DNA of 64,000 nucleotides from Bidens hawaiensis (Eukaryota; Streptophyta; Magnoliopsida; Asterales; Asteraceae): contig JAIQDT010003567.1 of the NCBI GenBank assembly GCA_021521415.1, positions 1-64,000 of the forward strand. The letters are read 5' to 3'. The position numbers and the translations under genes are program-made. Shown piece by piece: positions 58,091 through 64,000 of this stretch (its first letter is position 1; each line of letters starts with the position of its first letter). The notes below the pieces were generated by a model, which saw nothing but the letters and a program-made list of their open reading frames with translations, had not been told where the DNA came from and did not search any database.

Positions 58091-59936
58091 CCTTTCTTGT
58101 CCTCAAGCAAGCTTTGAACAAATTCTTTGAACAATACGTTAACTGAAGCTAAACATCCAAAGAAATTTTAGAAAGTTCCGGTCATTCATAAGAGAAAAAA
58201 CGCCACGTGCTCACAATGTTCACACACACTCGGTGTTATATTTGGACATACGTGTAATGTTGTATGTATAAATACTCTTAGCCAAGATACAACTTACAGA
58301 GAATATGCTTGTCGAGAGATCAATTCTCCACCCACTTTGTGAAGTGTTGCATACATTAAAAGATAATATATTTCCAAAGGTTTTGGTGTGTGGGTGGTCA
58401 GTTTTGTCGGGTATTTTTGCAAGGGTGTTTTTCGGAAGGGGTACGACTAATCGAGATTCTTCTTCAAAGTTGTCTTCTTTTTCTTGTCGTCGCTCTTTTC
58501 TTTGTCCTGAAGTGTGGTGAATCAGTTTTTTTTAACAATTCTAATGACTCTTTTAAGGTCAGATCGTCAAGACTGGTTTTATCAAAGATGTGGATCAACT
58601 CTTCCTTAACCGTGCTTTGAACATAACTTCCAACTGCTCATTAGTTTTGTATATTCGTATTGGGATTGGGTTTGACCTACTCTACATCTTCCTTCATGAG
58701 ACCAATTTCCGCAGCCCAAACATCGTTCATATCATTGTGCTCTTCTTTTCATTTGCACTTTCGGAGATCCCACAAAATGGTGGCCTTTGTTCCTCTTGGT
58801 GCCACTTTTTCCTCACCTTATTTCTAAAGAGAAAAATTATCTCCCAATGTTTTAGAGCCAACTTTGGTTTTGTGAATTATAGGCAGCAAAGTAAATTGAA
58901 AATTGAAATAATGCATTCCAATTCTTTAGGGTCTGCCGGTAAAAGACCGATGTTGAATTCTAGCAGTGAAAGGGTAATTTGATAGGTTAGGGTTTTGCGG
59001 TTGGTTTAGTGTTTTGGTGATTGGAATAGGGTTTGTTTGTTTGTTTTGGTTTTGAATGTGATTCTTTGTGGTTTTTGTTAGAAATATATTACCTTTCTTT
59101 TAGGCAGCACTTCATCTGCTCTCGAAAAGAATACTTAAGATAAGTTCTAATCCGCAAGAAGTATCTGATTTACTCAAAAGTATCAAATATATAAGTATTT
59201 TTCTGAATATCTGCATGAGGCTTAATTCTCACAAAAAGAAAGGATTAGGTGAAAATGCCATATTTTGTATAAAGTTAGTCTCAGTATTACAAATCGTATT
59301 TTTAATTTATCACTTTTGTGGTAGATTTATTTTGCTCTAATGTTTCTCGTTATTTCTTCATTTACCAATTTATCAAAAACATTTAAAAAGCTAATGATTT
59401 TTATTGCTGCAAAAAGATTAAATTTAAAAATTTTGTTCAAAAATTTTGCTTTTTAGACTTGGTTTGGCCAAGTGTAAACCCCTCTCCACACTTGAATCTC
59501 GCATTGTCTTCGGTGTGAAAAGATTCAAAAATAAATGGATAACGAGGCTTAAAAGGAATTTAACTTCCCTACTAGCCGAGACTAAATTTTTTGCTATTAT
59601 CTCTTTGCAATTTGATGGGTTGTTTTTCGCACTAAAAGCTTTTCCTACTTGTGTAAAATTTACAAATACAACCACAAACACAATACACAAGGTATAAAAC
59701 ATGAAGTGACCACATATATATATTTACCTATGCTACCTGGAAAGCGGGCATCATACATAAATATTAATGATAATAATTTCTAGAACATTCATACGAAGAA
59801 AGCTATAAAACTGTTTCAAACAAAAACATAACCAAACCATCATCATAATAAGTCTACCCAACCATACACCTAATCATACTACCAACGATCCTACAGTCAG
59901 GCATATGTGGGATGCGATCGGGATTCTCTATGTCAA
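58091..59936 (-). other. Long 3' spacer of the Athila-type element
   Basis: No supported gene. A few short open frames on either strand have no recognisable motif. Athila-type elements often have such long non-coding DNA between the last ORF and the LTR. Confidence 0.5.
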
Positions 59937-61019
59937 TCATGGAATATCCGTGTCCACAACTATGGTTGAGCAGTCTACGAACCTCACAATGTATGGTTCA
60001 ATGGAGACTACCTCAACCAGTCCCATCCTTGAGTAGTTATCAAGGTCTAGGGGTAGAGGAGCTGGTCCTAGTGTGCCTTGAGTGTCTACTCCATATGCCT
60101 CGTAAAGCTTCACAATCCACCCACCTCCGAACAATAGTACACCAACCCTGGCTTGGGCATTCTTAAAAAGTAAAGAACAGAGCATGTAGACTATGATGTA
60201 AAGTGTCCAAAGGTCACGGAGATTTACAAGTGCTCCATTAGTGCCAGGTTTGGTAAGTGTGTTACCTAGGAGGCAGTGAATGTATCTGATTAAAGGATCT
60301 TTGAGTTCAGTGCTTTTAAAGACACTCGAGTTATAAGTATCCCCACTGTGTGGTGATAGCATTTCCAAAGCGTCCTTTATCATCTGTCCTACAAAAGCGT
60401 GTGGTCTTCCTATCTTAACTTATCTGGGAACGTGTGGACTGATATGTACCAAATATCATTCATTGTTTCTTCCTCAGTGTAAAGACCGATGTTAATCCCG
60501 AAATTTCTGAGGTCAGAATCTTTCCACACTCCTCCCATTCTGAATCTTAGCGTGTTTCATTCCCAAAGGCCGTTTGGAGATTGATTTTTTTTAGCTGAAA
60601 TGATGCTAAAAATTCCATGGTTAGTTTGGTTTCTGACCGATCTGCATTTAAGAACAATTTCATCCACGGGCCCTCAACCATATTTATCATGTGATTTTAT
60701 TCGTCAACTTCCTTAAGTGTTCTCTTACACCCATAGAGAATCGGCTTCTCGAATCTCTGCTTAATGTTTTGTAAGTGGTTCAATGCCATTCTTCCTTCTT
60801 GGGTTCTGTCGGAAAATTGTAGCTGTGGGTGTCGTTCGTTGAAGTGAGCCATCCTAAGGGTTTAGAACAAAAATGGATCAAGATTAAGCGAATTAGAAAA
60901 ATTGAGGTTCTGTTACCGAGAGTCAACACAGCTGTGCTGAGTTCAACACGGGCCATGCTGATGTGGGCTGTAGTAGGTTGACTTTCTTGGTTGACCAGGG
61001 TTGTTTTCAGGCAAAGCAT
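59937..61019 (-). pseudogene. ATHILA ORF1-like region downstream of integrase
   Basis: The open part (60383-59937) reads HSGDTYNSSVFKSTELKDPL, IRYIHCLLGNTLTKPGTNGA and VNLRDLWTLYIIVYMLCSLL, the pattern of the conserved ATHILA ORF-1 domain (PF03078) with its RYIH and LxNLRDL-like blocks. Upstream, in broken frames (60840-60400), are MAHFNERHPQLQFS, MEFLASFQLKK and TAFGNETR, as expected for the start of this protein. It lies 3' of integrase, in the position where Athila and Calypso elements have their extra, so-called env-like ORF. One short hydrophobic stretch (about 60270-60210) could span a membrane. A frameshift and several stops make it a pseudogene. Function is unknown; calling it an envelope gene would not be justified. 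Confidence 0.65.
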
Positions 61020-61733
61020 GGCCCGTATGTTGCATGAATTCAGGATTTTGAAAACTCGAACGTGTGTATCAACCCAGTTTTCCGAACTTATCTCAATCGG
61101 TTCGAATTTGGGTCGGTCAATAGGGTGAAACCCGACCCGAACTGAAAATCAACTGGAGTGGGCAAAAAATTGTGTTTGAACTCGTTTATACCAAACTTTC
61201 AAACCAAAATCATGTGTAAATCATATAAACAAGTTTAAGCATATCAATTTGGCCTAGTTTAACCCAAATATTATAGGAACTTGGATCTAGGGTTCGGATT
61301 ATACCCGAATTTGATATGAAGATGGTTTAGTCGAGCCCTAGAATGAGATTATAACGACTAAATAGATATACATTGATGATTGATAGAAGGAATATTCGGA
61401 TTGTGGGTGAAACTGGCCGGAAAATCATCCTATTGTTTGAGCGGTAAGTTACAAAGTGAAAAATGGATTATTTTTGGGTTAACGCATGTCAGTTATACTC
61501 ACCACAACCGTGGTCAATTGGGCATGACCCGTGCTGACTCAATCTGGTCCAACATTTTCATTTTTTAACCGTTTTTCGAGCCCAGAACTTGTTTAACGGT
61601 TGTATTAGACTGAAAATTTTTGGTATGTCAATTTAAAACACATTGGCGATAGGATAAACGAGTACATGAATGATAAACGGAAATGGCGAGTGGTAAAAAA
61701 GGATGACAAACTAGAACCTAACCCTAACGTAAA
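61020..61733. other. Spacer in the Athila-type element
   Basis: No gene. Contains palindrome-like words AACACGGGCCATGCTG near 60945 and ACCACAACCGTGGT near 61501. Confidence 0.4.
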
Positions 61734-61970
61734 CTAATTAAATAATCCCGGTCCACCTCCAAACAAGGTCTGCATGTGGGCTGGCCCCGTTATGAAGTTG
61801 GTTTGGGTTTCCCTCTCGACTTGGTTCTGGTTAAAGCGAGCATGTTCGGACAAAAGTTGCTCGAGGTTGTCTTCTACCTTTGCCATCCTTCGGTCTTTAG
61901 CCTTCGAAGTGTAAGGTTTCGACCTTGTCATGTAGCTCTCAGTTCCGCTATTCAGCCACCATGTTGACAC
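61734..61970 (-). CDS. Small ORF of the Athila-type element, possible coiled coil
   Basis: A 78-residue open frame from ATG at 61970. It has a basic start, a Glu/Leu-rich stretch around MAKVEDNLEQLLSEHARFNQ that could form a short coiled coil, and a Gly-rich end (LFGGGPGLFN). The other small ORF at 62585-62896 has the same plan, coiled stretch followed by a Gly-rich tail, so the two may be diverged duplicates or pieces of one former gene. Both lie between integrase and the ATHILA ORF1-like region. No known domain was recognised and it may not be expressed. Confidence 0.35.
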   Translation of the reverse strand: MSTWWLNSGTESYMTRSKPYTSKAKDRRMAKVEDNLEQLLSEHARFNQNQVERETQTNFITGPAHMQTLFGGGPGLFN

Positions 61971-62584
61971 TAACTAGCTCGTTGATTATCTTGCATAAGC
62001 ACATGAGTTCCCGAACTACATCTATTGGCACATGTCCTTGTCTTCCATAACTTATCCTCCATTCTCTCCTCTCCATGGCAAGTTCTTGGGAAAGAGTGTA
62101 TGAAAAGGAGGTACGTCAAAATAATGTGAAGTGATAGCCATTTATAGGTATACAGGAGGGCAAAACACGGCCGTGGTGAAATAAACACGACTGTGGTAAT
62201 TGAGTGACATAAATGCCAGTTTATAAAAATTGTATGATTGCAGAGATGACAAGCTGTAACAAACCCAAGGTGACCACAGCCCATGTTGAGCTCAACACGT
62301 CCGTGGTGGGTCATTTGGCGCAAACTTTTGAATTTTCTCTCGTAGAATGGTCGTGGTTTTTGGCGGTTGGTTAAGTGTGTACAAATCTTATACCTAAAAC
62401 ACAATTAAATTTCATTTCATAACAAGTCCTAAATTACATTGAATCTAAAAATACATAAAACAAAAGCACATAAAATAAAAGCAACAAAAAAACAATATAG
62501 AACCGGGTTAAGTCCGGTTAATCCTAAGCACTAGTCCTAGTACGTTCCCTTGGATATTCAATGAGAAAATAAGAAGAGGTTATA

Positions 62585-62896
62585 TTAAAGGTCTCCAAAA
62601 CCTCCCCCTCCGAGTAGGTTTTCACCGAAAGGATCGCCTCCACAAAAAGACAGTGGTGGTGGAAAGAAACGCGACTGGATGGACTGAAGTTGGATTTGCG
62701 CGTTGATGTCTCTGAGCTCCATCTTCATCTCTTCAACTGTTTCGGTTAGAGGCAAGACTCGTTGCTCATTTTGAATAAGCATTTCGGTGAGCTCTGGGGT
62801 CATCTCTTGAGGTTGCAGAATCATTTCCAAATTGATGTTCTTCTTCTTCGGAGGTGTTGGGATCAAATTTTCGGCATTTGAGGGTTCCATAGTCAT
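62585..62896 (-). CDS. Small ORF of the Athila-type element, coiled coil with Gly-rich tail
   Basis: A 103-residue open frame from ATG at 62896. The middle (MTPELTEMLIQNEQRVLPLT, EEMKMELRDINAQIQLQSIQ) is strongly helical with regular Leu/Ile/Met spacing, suggesting a coiled coil. The end is rich in Phe, Pro and Gly (GENLLGGGGFGDL). It is uninterrupted in a region where most frames are broken, which is weak evidence that it encodes protein. It follows integrase by about 350 bp on the same strand. Function unknown. Confidence 0.4.
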   Translation of the reverse strand: MTMEPSNAENLIPTPPKKKNINLEMILQPQEMTPELTEMLIQNEQRVLPLTETVEEMKMELRDINAQIQLQSIQSRFFPPPLSFCGGDPFGENLLGGGGFGDL

Positions 62897-63134
62897 TTTG
62901 GAGGCTATACAATCAGAGAATTATGGCTAGGAAATGTGCAAAATCTTCAAGGAAATGGTGCAACACTTATAAACTGCTAAGGCTTGTCAACACGGCTGTG
63001 TTGAGCTCAACACGCCCCATGTTTGCAAGTTTTCTCTGAAAATGGACAATCTGAGCCTGAAACAGTGCCAGAGTCAATCACTGCAGGGAATTATATTGAA
63101 CACGGCCGTGTTGAGGACAACACAGCCCGTGTTT

Positions 63135-63136
<2 letters not shown>

Positions 63137-63173
<37 letters not shown>
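63137..63173. repeat. (AT)n microsatellite
   Basis: About 18 uninterrupted AT units between an AACACAGCCCGTGTT palindrome and the integrase end. Confidence 0.95.
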
Positions 63174-63174
<1 letters not shown>

Positions 63175-63249
63175 TTAATCTAAAAACTATAAACTAAACC
63201 TAAACATGCTAAATTTTTGTCGGAGTTGCTAGTTTGACTCACAGTTATG

Positions 63250-64000
63250 TTAGTTTAGTTCATGGAATGGAGGTAGTACCTCCATCGTGGTTTCTACTGC
63301 TTCTCCTAAGTAAAATTTAAATCGGTGACTGTTTACCTTAAAGCTATGTCCATTTTTTTAAACAAGTTCGATGGTTCCATACTCAAAAACTTCCTTAATT
63401 GAGAAATGTCCGGACCATCTAGACTTCAATTTTCCAGGAAATAGACGAAGGTGAGAGTTGTATAGTAGTACCTGGTCGCCTCCTTTAAATTGTATTTCAC
63501 TTTTTAGATGTGCATCGTGAAGTCTTTTGGTCCTTTCTTTGTAAATTTTTGAATTTTCATATGCTTTTACCCTCACCTCGTCTAGCTTGTGTAACTGCAT
63601 GAATCGGTTATTCCCAACGGATTGCAGATCAAGGTTGGTGGTTTTAAGTGCCCAGCATGCTTTGTGTTTGAGTTCGACTGGAAGATGACATGCCTTTTCG
63701 TACACCAATCTGAACGGCTTTGTCCCTATAGGAGTTTTGTGTGCAGTACGGAAAGCCCACAGGGCGTCGTCTAGTTTCACCGACCAGTCTCTGCGATTAG
63801 GATTTGAAATTTTCTCCAAGATTCGTTTGATACCTAGATTGGTGACTCACACCTTACCACTTGTTTGTGGGTGATAAGGTGTAGCTAGTCAATGATACAC
63901 CCCGTATCTATCCAATACTTTTTCCATTTGCGCATTGCAAAAGTGTGTTCCTTTATTGCATATAAGTGATTTGGGAATACCAAAACGAGAGAATAATTTC
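63250..64000 (-). pseudogene. Athila-type integrase, catalytic and C-terminal part
   Basis: Reading leftwards from the window edge: FGIPKSLICNKGTHFCNAQM (the second catalytic Asp region, here Asn), then after an in-frame stop LATPYHPQTSGKV (before the catalytic Glu), then the open part [60 protein letters not shown] and [40 protein letters not shown]. An in-frame stop at 63358 cuts off the tail (VNSHRFKFYLGEAVETTMEV), which runs to a final stop at 63250. It is the same family as the fragment at 758-1139. Stops and the changed catalytic residue show it is inactive. Confidence 0.85.

Larger units (their letters stand above)
56842..64000 (-). mobile_element. Athila-type Ty3 element, 3' half, continuing past the window
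   Basis: From right to left: integrase (63250-64000), two small ORFs, an ATHILA-ORF1-like region, a long spacer, polypurine tract and 3' LTR (56842-58072). The 5' part is outside the window. It lies next to the leader of the minus SIRE-like copy and probably interrupted that element. Confidence 0.75.

Noticed and set aside
58305..58982. Overlapping plus-strand open frames (71-130 residues)
   Set aside because: They lie antisense in the 3' spacer of the Athila-type element and show no domain.
59937..61019. Viral envelope gene
   Set aside because: Position fits an env-like ORF, but there is no signal peptide, cleavage site or convincing transmembrane anchor; an ATHILA ORF1-like call explains the motifs better.

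Overview
This window is nuclear DNA of a dicot plant, most likely a member of the daisy family (Asteraceae). Introns with GT/AG ends, plant LTR retrotransposons and hAT elements show a plant. The family-level call is an inference: the open reading frames that follow pol in the Copia elements resemble, from memory, proteins abundant in Asteraceae assemblies. Only one ordinary host gene is visible, a three-exon glyoxalase/VOC-domain gene at 4484-5836. Almost everything else is nested, decayed transposable elements.

Layout. 1-2425: an Athila-type Ty3 element with its interior deleted. 4241-5997: the VOC gene with promoter and polyadenylation signal. 6804-8404: a small non-autonomous LTR element with a tRNA-Met-type primer site. 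11125-24254: a Tat-type Ty3 element of about 13 kb with dual RNase H and an antisense spliced gene downstream of integrase. It was later hit by a hAT-like element (16098-16749, perfect 8-bp target duplication) and by an LTR (17186-19450), which itself carries a hAT element (17873-18967), which carries a MITE (18258-18432).

25811-56841 is dominated by two copies of a SIRE/Maximus-like Copia element lying tail to tail. The plus copy (25811-28429 plus 37517-41252) is split by a chromovirus (28430-37516). The minus copy (41621-56841) is split by two solo Ty3 LTRs (43233-46393 and 50088-52863), a pol-less derivative of its own family (47102-49339) and a small minus-strand Copia-type element (53324-55139). 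Most of these insertions have recognisable target duplications and interrupt the same post-pol reading frame, so the old protein can be followed across the breaks.

56842-64000 is the 3' half of a minus-strand Athila-type element: integrase, two small coiled ORFs, an ATHILA-ORF1-like region downstream of integrase, polypurine tract and 3' LTR.

The most interesting signals are: (1) the long post-pol gene of the SIRE-like family, present three times, with a leader that has its own TATA-like box and a possible intron acceptor; (2) three unrelated LTR families that have each amplified a different short palindromic motif in LTR or leader DNA (CATTCGCTA/TAGCGAATG, AACACGGCCGTGTT, CTTATACGGCGTATAAG); and (3) a chromovirus LTR that seems to contain a SIRE-like promoter segment. 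All family names come from reading motifs; no database search was run.
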